Notes: a model not told the origin generated them from the letters alone. DNA of 64,000 bases from JAAYAO01 sp051133435 (GCF_051133435.1 NZ_JBPGNY010000001.1:1-64000), one strand, 5' to 3'; positions 34,565 to 43,531 are shown, counted from the stretch's first letter. Translations and numbers: made by a program.

Positions 34565-35239
34565 ATGCGAGCACGCAGAAGCCGTCGCGCGTCCGGCACC
34601 ATCTTGATCATCGGCCTGGGCCGATTCGGCACCTCGGTCGCCGAAACCCTGATCGAGATGGGCCACGAGGTGCTCGCGGTCGACGAGGACGAAACCCTGG
34701 TGCAGAAGTACGCCGATGATTTCACCCACACCATGCAGGTCGACGCCACCGACCCCGATGCCCTGGAACAGATCGGCGCCGGCCAGTTCGAGAAGGTCAT
34801 CGTGGCGATCGGCACCGATGTCGAGGCGTCGATCATGACGGTGCTGGCCCTGTCGGAGGCGGGTGTGCCGAACATCTGGGCGAAAGCCATCTCGCGCAAA
34901 CACGGCCAGATCCTGGAGCGGATCGGCGCCCATCACGTGGTGTACCCCGAACGCACGATGGGTGAGCGGGTGGCCCACACGGTGGCAGGCAACCTCTACG
35001 ACTACTTCGAGTTGGAGGACGACTACGCCTTCGCGCGCACCCGGGCACCCGAGTTCACCTGGGGCCGTTCGCTGACCGACTCCGATGTGCGACGCAAATG
35101 CGATGTCACGGTGGTGGGTGTGAAACGGGACGGCGCTCCGGTGACCTACGCCAAGGCCGACACCATGATCGAGAAGGACGACCAGTTGATCGTCTCCGGT
35201 CGGCGCAGTGAGGTCGAGAAGTTCTGCCGGCTGCTGTGA
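34565..35239 (+). CDS. trkA: TrkA/KtrA-family potassium uptake regulatory subunit
   Basis: A 224-residue cytoplasmic RCK protein. The N-terminal Rossmann-type RCK_N domain has the nucleotide-binding GLGRFGTS motif and a following acidic residue (AVDED). An RCK_C domain occupies about 140-224. It binds nucleotides and gates the TrkH channel. AGGAG lies about 5 nt before the ATG. It is the last gene of the plus-strand run. Confidence 0.94.
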   Translation: MRARRSRRASGTILIIGLGRFGTSVAETLIEMGHEVLAVDEDETLVQKYADDFTHTMQVDATDPDALEQIGAGQFEKVIVAIGTDVEASIMTVLALSEAGVPNIWAKAISRKHGQILERIGAHHVVYPERTMGERVAHTVAGNLYDYFELEDDYAFARTRAPEFTWGRSLTDSDVRRKCDVTVVGVKRDGAPVTYAKADTMIEKDDQLIVSGRRSEVEKFCRLL

Positions 35240-35321
35240 GCGGGACTATGCAGCCATGAATGTGATCCCGATCACCAAGACTGGCTGCGAACGACGTTCA
35301 TCGGGTTCCTAGCGTTCTCCC

Positions 35322-36587
35322 ATGACCGAGAACCAGGCACCGCAAGACATCTACATGACCAATCTGGTCAACCGTGAACTGACCCCCGCCCAGCAGCAGA
35401 TGGTCGACTACGCCAACGCGAATCCCGTGCCCTACACCGTGGAGGCCGTCCAGGAGGCCGCCAAGGCGGCGACCGGCCTGGACGAGAAAGGCCCCGACGA
35501 CTACATCGAGCGCCTTCAGGTCTGGATCGACGTGGCCAATGAGGAATGCCGTACCCCGCTGGCCCGGATGTCGATGTTCGCCCTGTCCACCAAGTTCCTG
35601 GCCAATCGCCGCCGGGTCTACAACTTCCTGGAGCAGCACCCCGAGGTGTTGGAGATCGAGATCAAGAAGCCGGTCATGGTGATGGGCATGCCGCGCTCGG
35701 GCACCTCACATCTGGTGAACCTGCTCGCCGCCGACTCCCGCTTCCGCGCCGCCCCGATCTGGGAACTCGATCAGCCGGTGCCCGACCCCGGTCAGGGTGC
35801 CGGCCCCGACGGCATCGACCCGCGTTACAAGAACGGCGAGGTCTCCTGGCAGATGGCGGTCGCCGCGAACCCGATCCTGCCCGCCTGGCATCCGATGCAG
35901 CCGTACCGGATCGAGGAGGACATCGAGATCTTCGCCCAGGACTTCTCGGGCTACTACCCCGAGCACCTCTACCAGCATGCCGAGCAGTGGCGTGATTACT
36001 ACCTGGCCCACGACCAGACCCCGCACTACGAGTACCTGAAGAAGGTCCTGCAGATCATGACCTACTTCCGTCCGCGGGATCAGTGGGTCACCAAGTACCC
36101 GGCCCACATCGAGAACATTCCGGCGCTGTTGAACGTCTTCCCCGACGCGATCCTGGTCGAGACCCACCGCGACCCGGTCGGGGCGGTGTTGTCGAACGCC
36201 AGCATGGCCACCTATATGGCCCCGATGTGGCAGACCGAGGTCGACCCGAAGCGTCACCTGGATTACTGGACCGGGGTGTGCTCCCGGTTGCTGCAGGCCG
36301 GGGTGCGGGATCGGCACCTGGCCGAGAACCAGGTGGTCGACATCGACTACAAGCCGTTCGTCGAGGACAACTGGTACGCGATCAACGAGGTGTACAAGAA
36401 GCTCGACCTGGAGGTGACCGACGAGGCCCGCCAGGAGATCCAGGCCTATATCGACTCCAACACCCAGGGCAGCGCCGGGCGAGTGCGCTACGACCTGCGT
36501 GGTGAGTTCGGGGTCGAACCCGAGGCCGTCCGGGAACACTTCGCCGACTACATGGCCGCCCACGACGTGCCGGTCGAGATCGTCTGA
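35322..36587 (+). CDS. Sulfotransferase family protein
   Basis: A 421-residue PAPS-dependent sulfotransferase-like protein. The 5'-phosphosulfate loop is MGMPRSGTSHLVN at about residue 125, and the 3'-phosphate-binding segment lies in LVETHRDPVGAV near 285. An N-terminal helical extension of about 100 residues is usual in this actinobacterial and proteobacterial group. The acceptor is unknown; homologues often lie near lipid or steroid genes. It is alone on the plus strand and followed by a long palindrome. Confidence 0.85.
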   Translation: MTENQAPQDIYMTNLVNRELTPAQQQMVDYANANPVPYTVEAVQEAAKAATGLDEKGPDDYIERLQVWIDVANEECRTPLARMSMFALSTKFLANRRRVYNFLEQHPEVLEIEIKKPVMVMGMPRSGTSHLVNLLAADSRFRAAPIWELDQPVPDPGQGAGPDGIDPRYKNGEVSWQMAVAANPILPAWHPMQPYRIEEDIEIFAQDFSGYYPEHLYQHAEQWRDYYLAHDQTPHYEYLKKVLQIMTYFRPRDQWVTKYPAHIENIPALLNVFPDAILVETHRDPVGAVLSNASMATYMAPMWQTEVDPKRHLDYWTGVCSRLLQAGVRDRHLAENQVVDIDYKPFVEDNWYAINEVYKKLDLEVTDEARQEIQAYIDSNTQGSAGRVRYDLRGEFGVEPEAVREHFADYMAAHDVPVEIV

Positions 36588-36605
36588 CCCAACACAGACC
36601 CAAAT

Positions 36606-36652
36606 CAACGTGTGACATCTTGTTCGACAGGTGAACAAGATGTCACACGTTG
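36606..36652. repeat. Long palindrome, copy 1 (probable bidirectional terminator)
   Basis: CAACGTGTGACATCTTGTTC (36606-36625) and its exact complement (36633-36652) form a 20-bp perfect stem with a 7-nt loop. It begins 19 bp after the sulfotransferase stop and 14 bp before the convergent membrane-protein gene. The same element, with two arm mismatches, occurs at 37855-37901. A dispersed palindromic repeat that also serves as terminator fits best. Confidence 0.8.
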
Positions 36653-36665
36653 TTGGTTGTGGGGG

Positions 36666-37073
36666 TCAGCCGATTCCGGCGCGGATCAACCCGATACCGG
36701 CTGATCCGACGCCGATAACCAGCACGATCCCGCCCGCGGGAATCAGGTGGCGCAGGCTGTTGGGTTTGTGCGGGCTGTTGCCCACCACACTGAGGAAGAA
36801 GCCGGCCGGCATCAGGATGGCCGAGGCCAGTACCCCCAGCGACAGGGTCGCGAGGATGCCACCGACCCCGGCCTGGGCAAGCAGCAACATCACCACCAAA
36901 CCGAGGATCACCAGCACCCCGGCGTGGGCGTGGCCGGCGCGGAAGTAGCCGCGTTGCAGGTCGTTGGCCGCAAAGGTGCGGTTCAGCACGCGCAGCAGGA
37001 AGCCGCCACCGAAGGCGATACTGATCACCGTCAGCAGTACCACTCCGGCCACGATGGTGTGGATGTTGCTCAT
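36666..37073 (-). CDS. Small four-helix membrane protein
   Basis: A 135-residue protein that is almost wholly hydrophobic, with four predicted transmembrane helices at about 4-28, 49-70, 73-97 and 110-133. A short conserved-looking loop reads FRAGHAHAGVL. I do not recognise the family. It lies 137 bp after the TetR gene on the same strand and between two copies of a palindrome, so the regulator may control it. Confidence 0.7.
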   Translation of the reverse strand: MSNIHTIVAGVVLLTVISIAFGGGFLLRVLNRTFAANDLQRGYFRAGHAHAGVLVILGLVVMLLLAQAGVGGILATLSLGVLASAILMPAGFFLSVVGNSPHKPNSLRHLIPAGGIVLVIGVGSAGIGLIRAGIG

Positions 37074-37210
37074 GTCTGATTCCGTTCGTCGAGGTGGGCT
37101 CTGTTCATGACATTCCTTGTCGTTCTCGGCCGAGATTCTCGGGGCAGGGTGAACGAGCCGGACCTGTGCCGATCCGGATCGCGATCATCGGGTTGGGTGG
37201 GTTCGGGTTG

Positions 37211-37804
37211 CTACGTGTCTTCCTCCGCGCCGGTCAGGAGCACACCGGCGCGACGTGCGATTTCGGAGAAGTCGGTCAGTCCGAGCAGCCCCCGGATCTG
37301 TGAACGGGCCAGATTTCCGGTCAGTTCGAGGGTGGCCAGACCGTGCATCAACGACCAGGCGGCTATGACCAGGGCGGCCGCATCCTCGGTGCCGCTGTGC
37401 GGGGCCATGGCTGCCACGCCCGCGCGAAGCTCACCGAATGCCTCGTCCGCGGCTTGGGCGAGGGTGGGGTCGTCCGGGTCGGTGAGGGTCGGTTCGAACA
37501 TCACCGCGAAGTGCGCCGGATACTCCGTCGCGAACTCGACATAGGCGACGCCGAGGTCCAGCAGCGGCGCACCGGCCTCGCGCAACACCACGAGCCGCTC
37601 GCGCAGCATTCGGAATCCTTCGACCGCGATCGCGCTCAGCAGGCCCGCGTTGGAACCGAAGTGGTGCCGCGGGGCGGTGTGGCTGACACCGAGGTCGGCC
37701 GCGATGGCCCGCAGGCTCAGTGCCCGGGGCCCGCTCTCGGCCACAACTTCCAGTGCTCGATCGAGCACTGCCCGCCGGAGATCTCCGTGGTGGTACTTGC
37801 CCAT
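37211..37804 (-). CDS. TetR/AcrR-family transcriptional regulator
   Basis: A 197-residue regulator. The N-terminal helix-turn-helix (about 10-55) contains SLRAIAADLGVSHTAPRHHFGS, followed by a TetR_C-type ligand domain. The start ATG at 37804 has GGAA upstream; a longer frame to 37885 runs through the promoter and a palindrome. Two direct repeats in its own promoter suggest autorepression. The likely target is the membrane protein gene downstream. The ligand is unknown. Confidence 0.9.
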   Translation of the reverse strand: MGKYHHGDLRRAVLDRALEVVAESGPRALSLRAIAADLGVSHTAPRHHFGSNAGLLSAIAVEGFRMLRERLVVLREAGAPLLDLGVAYVEFATEYPAHFAVMFEPTLTDPDDPTLAQAADEAFGELRAGVAAMAPHSGTEDAAALVIAAWSLMHGLATLELTGNLARSQIRGLLGLTDFSEIARRAGVLLTGAEEDT

Positions 37805-37811
37805 GGAAGTA

Positions 37812-37841
37812 ACTATCCACTGTAAAGTTGCCACTGTAAAG
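37812..37841 (-). promoter_or_regulatory. tetR promoter with two direct operator-like repeats
   Basis: On the minus strand TTTACA (37835-37840) and GATAGT (37812-37817) are separated by 17 bp, a good housekeeping promoter. The 11-mer CTTTACAGTGG occurs twice in tandem (37831-37841 and 37817-37827, 14-bp period), overlapping both boxes. The repeats may be the TetR operator. Confidence 0.55.
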
Positions 37842-37854
37842 ACCGGACGCAAAA

Positions 37855-37901
37855 CAACGTGTGACTTCTTGTTCGACTGACGCACAAGATGTCACACGTT
37901 G
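37855..37901. repeat. Long palindrome, copy 2 (probable tRNA terminator)
   Basis: Arms 37855-37874 and 37882-37901 match at 18 of 20 positions and repeat the palindrome at 36606-36652. Read on the minus strand it follows the tRNA by 14 nt and is followed by TTTT, so it makes a good intrinsic terminator for that tRNA. Confidence 0.75.
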
Positions 37902-37915
37902 TTGGTCGTGCGGGG

Positions 37916-37989
37916 TGGGGCATGCGGGGCTCGAACCCGCGACCCAGGGATTATGAGTCCCCTGCTCTGACCGGCTGAGCTAATGCCCC
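37916..37989 (-). tRNA. tRNA with CAT anticodon (tRNA-Met elongator, or tRNA-Ile2)
   Basis: A complete cloverleaf: acceptor GGGGCAT paired with ATGCCCC, D arm GCTC/GAGC, anticodon loop CTCATAA on a GGGGA/TCCCC-type stem, T arm GCGGGTTCGAGCCCCGC, discriminator A. CCA is not encoded. The first pair is not the C-A mismatch of an initiator tRNA. CAT can be Met or, if modified to lysidine, Ile for AUA; the anticodon stem resembles tRNA-Ile2, so identity is left open. Confidence 0.9.
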
Positions 37990-38031
37990 GAGCATCGGCA
38001 GTCTAGCGAGCCTGTGCCTAGACTGTCGGAC

Positions 38032-38970
38032 ATGAAGCAGGTGGCGATCTTCGAATACGGCGGCCCCGAAGTACTCCAGGTGATCGAGGCCCCGGTGCCC
38101 GAGCCGGGCCCCGGCGAGGTGCTGGTCGAAATGATCGCCTCCGGCATCAACCCGGTCGACTACAAGATGCGCCAGGGCAAGTCGGTGTGGCTCGAGGGGT
38201 TCACCGACTTCCCCTTCGTTCCCGGACGCGAGGGCGCGGGTCGGATTACCGCCCTGGGTTCCGGTGTGAGCGACTTCGCCGTCGGCGACCTGGTGTTCGG
38301 TCACCCGGGCATGGCCCCCAAGGAGGGCTGCCACGCCGAGTACGCGGTCTTCGCCGCCGACCGGATCGCCCATGCGCCCGAGGACGTGGATCCGATCATC
38401 CTGGGTGGCACCCCGATGGCCGCCCTGACCGCATGGACGGCGGTGCACACGTACGGCCGGGTGCAGTCCGGTGACCGGGTGCTGATTCACGGCGCCGGTG
38501 GCGGGGTGGGCCAATGGGTCGTCCAGTGGTGCGTGCTGGCCGGGGCCACGGTCTTCGGCAGTGCCTCCACCAGGCACCGGGAGAGGCTGACCGAATTGGG
38601 GGCCGAGCACCTCGACTACACCGCCGGTGACGTCTTCGCCGCGATGGGTGAGCCGGCCGATGTGGTCATCGACCTCGTCTACTTCGACACCTTCGAACCG
38701 TCCTTGGACCACGTGGCCGAGGGCGGCCGGATCATCGCGGTGCCGTCCCTGGCCGACCTCTCCCCCGCCGAGGAACGCGGTATCGAGGCCCACATCGCGA
38801 TCATGGAATCCGACCCCGAGGTGCTGGCCCGGGTGGGCCGCGACCTGTCCGCCGGGCGGGTGTCGACCAAGGTGGCGCAGGTGTTCGCGATGGAAGACCT
38901 GGCCGAGGCGCATCGGATCCTGGAGACCGGGCATGCGCCCGGCAAGCTGGTGCTGGACCTGCGCCGTTAG
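38032..38970 (+). CDS. NADPH:quinone oxidoreductase-like MDR-family protein
   Basis: A 312-residue zinc-free medium-chain reductase. The N-terminal GroES-like domain includes SGINPVDYK and PGREGAG. A Rossmann domain with the cofactor loop HGAGGGVG near residue 160 follows. It would reduce quinones or enones with NADPH. The ATG at 38032 starts 43 bp after the tRNA, whose gene is divergent. Its stop codon overlaps the convergent otsB stop (38967-38970). Confidence 0.9.
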   Translation: MKQVAIFEYGGPEVLQVIEAPVPEPGPGEVLVEMIASGINPVDYKMRQGKSVWLEGFTDFPFVPGREGAGRITALGSGVSDFAVGDLVFGHPGMAPKEGCHAEYAVFAADRIAHAPEDVDPIILGGTPMAALTAWTAVHTYGRVQSGDRVLIHGAGGGVGQWVVQWCVLAGATVFGSASTRHRERLTELGAEHLDYTAGDVFAAMGEPADVVIDLVYFDTFEPSLDHVAEGGRIIAVPSLADLSPAEERGIEAHIAIMESDPEVLARVGRDLSAGRVSTKVAQVFAMEDLAEAHRILETGHAPGKLVLDLRR

Positions 38971-39779
38971 GGTCGGGCCAGTTTCTCGGCCACTTCGTCC
39001 AGCCACCCGGCCAGATCTGCCGGTGAGGTGACCACCACGTCGGCGCGAGCAGCAAGCGCCTGCTGTTCCTGGCTGACCACGGCCACCTTCACCCCGGGCA
39101 CACCCTCGGCGGCAAGTTCGTCGACAGCGGCGAAGGCCGCGACATCCCCCAGGTCGTCACCGCAGAAGATCACCGCCCGGGCCTCCCGCTCGGCGACCAG
39201 TGCCCGCAGCGCCTGCCCCTTGTCCATCCCGGTGGCGCGCACTTCGAAGACCAGCCGGCCGGGCTCGACGGTCAGGCCGCGCTGCTCGGCGATCCGGCGC
39301 ACCGCATCCCGGTAGCGGTCCATCGTGTCCTGGGGACGTTCGGCATTGCGGAAATGCAGCGCGATGGCGCGTCCCTTGTCCTCCAGCATCACGCCCTCGT
39401 CAGCGATCAACTCGGCCATGGCGTCCTTGGCCTCGATGACCTCGCGGGGTATGGGCGGGTCGAGGTATTCGCCGGTGGCCGCATCCCAGCGCTCCACCCC
39501 GTACTGGCCCAACACGATGAGGTCTTCCAGACCCTCGACCCCCTCGAACCCGCCGAGCCGCACAGCGGTACGGGTGGGACGACCGGTGATCACCGCCACC
39601 GTGCCCACCAACCGGCCCATCCGGGCCAACGCGGCCCGAGCCGTCGGATCGACCACGGCCTGTTCGGGATCGGGCACGATCGGCGCCAAAGTACCGTCGA
39701 AATCCACCGCGACCAGTCCCCGCTCGGGGGCGGCAACCAGTGCCGAGAGGCCGTCGGAACCGGGGGTCACATCGGTCAT
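38967..39779 (-). CDS. otsB: Trehalose-6-phosphate phosphatase
   Basis: A 270-residue HAD phosphatase of the OtsB type: nucleophile DFDGTLAPI near residue 25, VITGR, a small cap domain, and the metal-binding CGDDLGD. It removes phosphate from trehalose 6-phosphate, finishing the OtsAB route to trehalose, an osmolyte and stress protectant. The ATG at 39779 is preferred over 39800. It is divergent from otsA across 62 bp, so both may share a control region. Confidence 0.93.
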   Translation of the reverse strand: MTDVTPGSDGLSALVAAPERGLVAVDFDGTLAPIVPDPEQAVVDPTARAALARMGRLVGTVAVITGRPTRTAVRLGGFEGVEGLEDLIVLGQYGVERWDAATGEYLDPPIPREVIEAKDAMAELIADEGVMLEDKGRAIALHFRNAERPQDTMDRYRDAVRRIAEQRGLTVEPGRLVFEVRATGMDKGQALRALVAEREARAVIFCGDDLGDVAAFAAVDELAAEGVPGVKVAVVSQEQQALAARADVVVTSPADLAGWLDEVAEKLARP

Positions 39780-39841
39780 GACAGCAGTCTCCCACGTCAC
39801 CCTGCCCGGGCGAATCCAGCCCGATCGACTATCGTCAGGGC

Positions 39842-41260
39842 ATGGGCACAGATAAAGCTTCGTTCGTAGTCGTTGCCAATCGTCTGCCTGTCGACCGGGT
39901 CGAACTACCCGACGGATCGGTGTCGTGGCGAACCTCCCCGGGTGGACTGGTCACCGCGCTCGAACCGGTCATGCGCGCACACGAGGGCGCCTGGGTGGGT
40001 TGGCACGGTGCCCCCGACGAAGAACTCGAACCCTTCGTCGAAGACGGCATCCACCTGGTGCCGGTGCCCCTGTCGGAACAGGAAGTCGCCGAGTACTACG
40101 AGGGCTTCTCCAACGCGACCCTGTGGCCGCTGTACCACGACGTGGTCGCCCCGCCGGAATTCCACCGGGAATGGTGGGACGCCTACGTCTCGGTGAACCG
40201 GCGCTTCGCCGAGCGGGCCGCTGCGGTCGCCGACGACGGTGCCACGGTGTGGGTGCAGGACTACCAATTGCAGCTCGTACCCCAGCTTTTGCGCGAGGCC
40301 CGGCCCGATCTGAAGATCGGCTTCTTCCTGCACATCCCGTTCCCGCCCACGGAGTTGTTCCACCAGTTGCCGTGGCGCTCCGAGATCATCAAGGGCCTGC
40401 TCGGTGCGGACCTGATCGGTTTCCAGGTGCCAGGTGGAGCGCAGAACTTCGTCCGTCTGGTGCGCCAGCGACTGCGGATGGAGACCAAGGGCGACCGGGT
40501 GACCCTGCCGAACGGACGCGTGGCGACCGCGCGGGCCTACCCCATTTCGATCGACGCGAAGGCCTTCCACGAACTGGCCCACCGCCCCGATGTCCAAGAG
40601 CGTTCCAAGGAGATCCGCTCCGACCTGGGCAACCCCAAGACGCTGTTCCTCGGTGTCGACCGCCTCGACTACACCAAGGGCCTGAAACAGCGCCTCCGAG
40701 CCTTCGGGGAGCTGGTCGCCGAGGGCCGGATCGACCCGGAGGAAGCGGTCTTCCTGCAGGTCGCCACCCCGTCACGGGAACGGGTCGACCAATACAAGAT
40801 GCTGCGCGACGAGATCGACCAGTTGGTCGGACGGATCAACGGTGACCTGGGCACGATCGGCAATCCGCCGATCACCTACCTGCACGCGTCCTTCCCCCGC
40901 GAGGAGATGGCCGCGATGTACGCCGCGGCCGATGTCATGGTCGTCACTCCCCTGCGCGACGGCATGAACCTGGTCGCCAAGGAGTACGTCGCCTGCCGCA
41001 GCGGCAACCACGGCGCGCTGGTGCTCAGCGAGTTCGCCGGGGCGGCCAAGGAGATGCGACAGGCCTACCAGGTGAACCCGTACGACATCAACGGACTGAA
41101 GGCCACCATGGAGTTGGCTCATCACGACGCCGGCTCCAACAAGGCCCGCCGGATGCGAGCCCTGCGCAAGACCGTCTTCGAGCGCGACATCGACCGGTGG
41201 GCCAGTTCCTTCCTCAACGATCTGGACGAGGTCGGTAAGGCCCGCGATGGGGCTGTTTGA
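39842..41260 (+). CDS. otsA: Trehalose-6-phosphate synthase (GT20)
   Basis: A 472-residue glycosyltransferase joining UDP- or GDP-glucose to glucose 6-phosphate. Signatures are VVANRLPVDR at the N-terminus, GWHGAPDEE, VWVQDYQL, HIPFPPTELF, GVDRLDYTKG and the donor-site PLRDGMNLVAKEYVA. There is no phosphatase domain; that step is encoded by the adjacent divergent otsB. The 3' end overlaps the next gene by 14 bp. Confidence 0.96.
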   Translation: MGTDKASFVVVANRLPVDRVELPDGSVSWRTSPGGLVTALEPVMRAHEGAWVGWHGAPDEELEPFVEDGIHLVPVPLSEQEVAEYYEGFSNATLWPLYHDVVAPPEFHREWWDAYVSVNRRFAERAAAVADDGATVWVQDYQLQLVPQLLREARPDLKIGFFLHIPFPPTELFHQLPWRSEIIKGLLGADLIGFQVPGGAQNFVRLVRQRLRMETKGDRVTLPNGRVATARAYPISIDAKAFHELAHRPDVQERSKEIRSDLGNPKTLFLGVDRLDYTKGLKQRLRAFGELVAEGRIDPEEAVFLQVATPSRERVDQYKMLRDEIDQLVGRINGDLGTIGNPPITYLHASFPREEMAAMYAAADVMVVTPLRDGMNLVAKEYVACRSGNHGALVLSEFAGAAKEMRQAYQVNPYDINGLKATMELAHHDAGSNKARRMRALRKTVFERDIDRWASSFLNDLDEVGKARDGAV

Positions 41261-41759
41261 CCGCCGCAAACTCCCCACGGAGGTCGCCGCGCAGATCCGC
41301 ACCACGACCACGGATCGGGTGCTGTCGTGGGCGCACGGCTTCGACAGCGACGAGGTGTGGCTGATCGGCCTGATCGATCGGATGCTGGTCGGCGGCCCCG
41401 GCCGTTGGGAAGAGATCGGATGGCACCGGATCGCCCGCGGCAGTTGGGATCGCGAAACCGATCAGATGCGGTGGACCTCCTACGACCGCACGCGCCGCCG
41501 AATCACCCTCGACGACGCCGGCGACTTCCCCGAGTTCTTCCGGGAGCGGATCAACGCCTCGATCGTGCTGCAGCACGCGGCGAAGGTGCCGGGCGACCCC
41601 GGCGACGGCCTGGTGATCGCCGCCCGGCGTCCGCTGACCGGTGGTGAGGTCGAATGGCACGTCACCCTCGGCCGCGGCACGACCTGGCAGACCCCCGGGG
41701 CACGCGAAACCGGTGAGGTCATCCTCGCCCGACTCCGCAACGAGTACGAACGAGGCTGA
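41247..41759 (+). CDS. Conserved hypothetical protein coupled to otsA
   Basis: A 170-residue soluble protein with no signal peptide or transmembrane helix. It begins 14 bp inside otsA in another frame. It contains regularly spaced Trp residues (SWAHGF, EEIGWH, GSWDRE, RWTSYD) and an RTRRRITLDD segment, suggesting a small beta-rich fold. I do not recognise the family. The strict overlap suggests linked expression with trehalose synthesis. Confidence 0.7.
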   Translation: MGLFDRRKLPTEVAAQIRTTTTDRVLSWAHGFDSDEVWLIGLIDRMLVGGPGRWEEIGWHRIARGSWDRETDQMRWTSYDRTRRRITLDDAGDFPEFFRERINASIVLQHAAKVPGDPGDGLVIAARRPLTGGEVEWHVTLGRGTTWQTPGARETGEVILARLRNEYERG

Positions 41760-41791
41760 CCCCACCGGCTACGGAACGGGGTGCTGGGGCG

Positions 41792-43405
41792 TTACTCGGC
41801 CTTGAAGGCCTCCCCGAGCAGCACCACCGAGTCGATCGAGGTGACCACCCCGTGCACGTTGTCCTGCCAGGCGACGAACTCGCCTGCCGCGCCCAGGGAC
41901 ACCGCCGGGACGGTTTCGTTGTAGCGCTTCTGGATCTTCTCCAGCACCGCCTTCTGATCCTCGGGCGTGATGGCCTGCTGCAGTTCCAGCACCAGGGCGT
42001 CCATCTCCTCGTCGGAGTACTGGCCCGGGTTGCCGCCCGCGGAGTGGAAGGACTCGTACATCTCGGGCAGCACACCACCGTCGGGCACCCCGAAGCTCCA
42101 GATCGCGGTGTCGAAGTCACCGCTCACGAAGATGTCCTGCACCAGGTCGCTGATCGAGGGCGAGTACTTGAACTCGACGGTGAAACCGACCGCTTCCAGT
42201 TGCGCCTTCAGCGCCAGGGCGGCGTTCTCGCTGGTCTTGGCCACCCCGGAGAACCGCACCACACCACTGTGCCCGTCGGCCTTGGCCTCCTCGAGCAGCT
42301 TGCGAGCCGCGTCCGGGTCATGAGGCAGGGGCTCGGTGTCCAGATGCCACTGAGACATCTCGGGGAACATCGCCGTGGTGTGGATGCCCTTACCCTCGTC
42401 CACCCGGTCACCGAAGAAGTTCGGGTCGATGGCCTGGGCGATCGCCTTGCGCACCCGCACGTCGGCGGTATTGGAGCCCTCGCGGTGGTTCAACAGCAGT
42501 AGTCGGCCGAGGCTGGAGACCTCCATGAACCCGACAGCCCCGTTCTCGATGGCGTCGGTGACAATCTTCGCCTCCCGCAGGTAGGCCATGTCCGTCTGGC
42601 CGTTCTTGAAGGTGTCGTATCGGCCCGACTCGTCGGTCAGGTGGAAGAACCGCAGGGATTCCAGGTGCGGCTTGCCCTTCCAGTAGTCGTCGCGGCGCTT
42701 GAGCACCAGTTCTTCCTGCGGGGCGAACCTCTCCAAGGTGAACGGGCCGGCCCCGATCGGGGTGAAGTCCTCACCCTGGTCGGAGGATTTGGCCACGATC
42801 ATGCCCGGTGCGGTTGCCAGCAGGTAGCCGAAGCCCGACCACGGACGTTGCAGGGTGAAGGTCACCTCCAACGGCCCGGTTGCCTCGGTGGAGGCGACCG
42901 AGGCCTGCCACACCGCGCTTTGCCCACCCTTGTTGGTGACGTAGCGGTTGATGCTCCACACCACGGCCTCGGCGTCCAGTGGGGTGCCGTCGCTGAAGGT
43001 CACGCCCTCGCGCAGCTTCAGCACATAGGTCTTGTCATCGGTGGTCTCGAAGGACTCGGCCAACCAGGGCTCGTACTCGAGGGTCTCGTCGTTGTGGCGC
43101 AGCAACACGTCGTAGACCGCGGCCATTTCGATGCCGCCGCTGGACCCGGTGTTGATGGTCTTGACCGGATCGAGGCTGCGGGCCTCCGAGTAGGTGGCGA
43201 AGGTCAGTTGCCCACCCTCGGTCGGCTCACCGGGAGCATCCTGCTCGCCGATCATCCCGTTGCGGAACACCGAATCGGTGTTGCCGCCGGGCTCCTCGGT
43301 GGGGGCTTCCTCACCCGGACGGGCGCACCCGCTGAGCACCAGGCCGAGCCCAAGGAATCCGGCGGTCAGTTTCATCGCCATCGCGGCGAAATGAGTTCTT
43401 TTCAC
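41792..43405 (-). CDS. ABC transporter substrate-binding lipoprotein, family 5 (oligopeptide/nickel type), copy 2
   Basis: About 537 residues. A lipoprotein signal peptide with lipobox LVLSGC is followed by the two-lobed SBP_bac_5 fold with LREGVTFSDGTPLDAEAVVWSIN and KRRDDYW motifs. The frame opens at 43429, but alignment with the neighbour at 43532-45151 favours the GTG at 43405. It would present peptides or similar solutes to a permease; no permease or ATPase gene lies nearby. A 107-bp block is identical to the neighbouring copy. Confidence 0.88.
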   Translation of the reverse strand: MKRTHFAAMAMKLTAGFLGLGLVLSGCARPGEEAPTEEPGGNTDSVFRNGMIGEQDAPGEPTEGGQLTFATYSEARSLDPVKTINTGSSGGIEMAAVYDVLLRHNDETLEYEPWLAESFETTDDKTYVLKLREGVTFSDGTPLDAEAVVWSINRYVTNKGGQSAVWQASVASTEATGPLEVTFTLQRPWSGFGYLLATAPGMIVAKSSDQGEDFTPIGAGPFTLERFAPQEELVLKRRDDYWKGKPHLESLRFFHLTDESGRYDTFKNGQTDMAYLREAKIVTDAIENGAVGFMEVSSLGRLLLLNHREGSNTADVRVRKAIAQAIDPNFFGDRVDEGKGIHTTAMFPEMSQWHLDTEPLPHDPDAARKLLEEAKADGHSGVVRFSGVAKTSENAALALKAQLEAVGFTVEFKYSPSISDLVQDIFVSGDFDTAIWSFGVPDGGVLPEMYESFHSAGGNPGQYSDEEMDALVLELQQAITPEDQKAVLEKIQKRYNETVPAVSLGAAGEFVAWQDNVHGVVTSIDSVVLLGEAFKAE

Positions 43406-43531
43406 GCGCGCAGTGTGCGCGCATGTCATGCCCCATGGTCAAGCGCAAGACTCAAGCAGCGGGAGTGCCGCACCGATGGGGTGAGCCCGTCCGACGTGCC
43501 GGGGCTCCTCCCACCGGTGCGGGTCAGGTGT

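Noticed and set aside
33173..35239. A 688-codon plus-strand frame spanning trkH and trkA
   Set aside because: Its first part is an out-of-frame reading of trkH; only the last 224 codons, from 34565, are the real TrkA protein.
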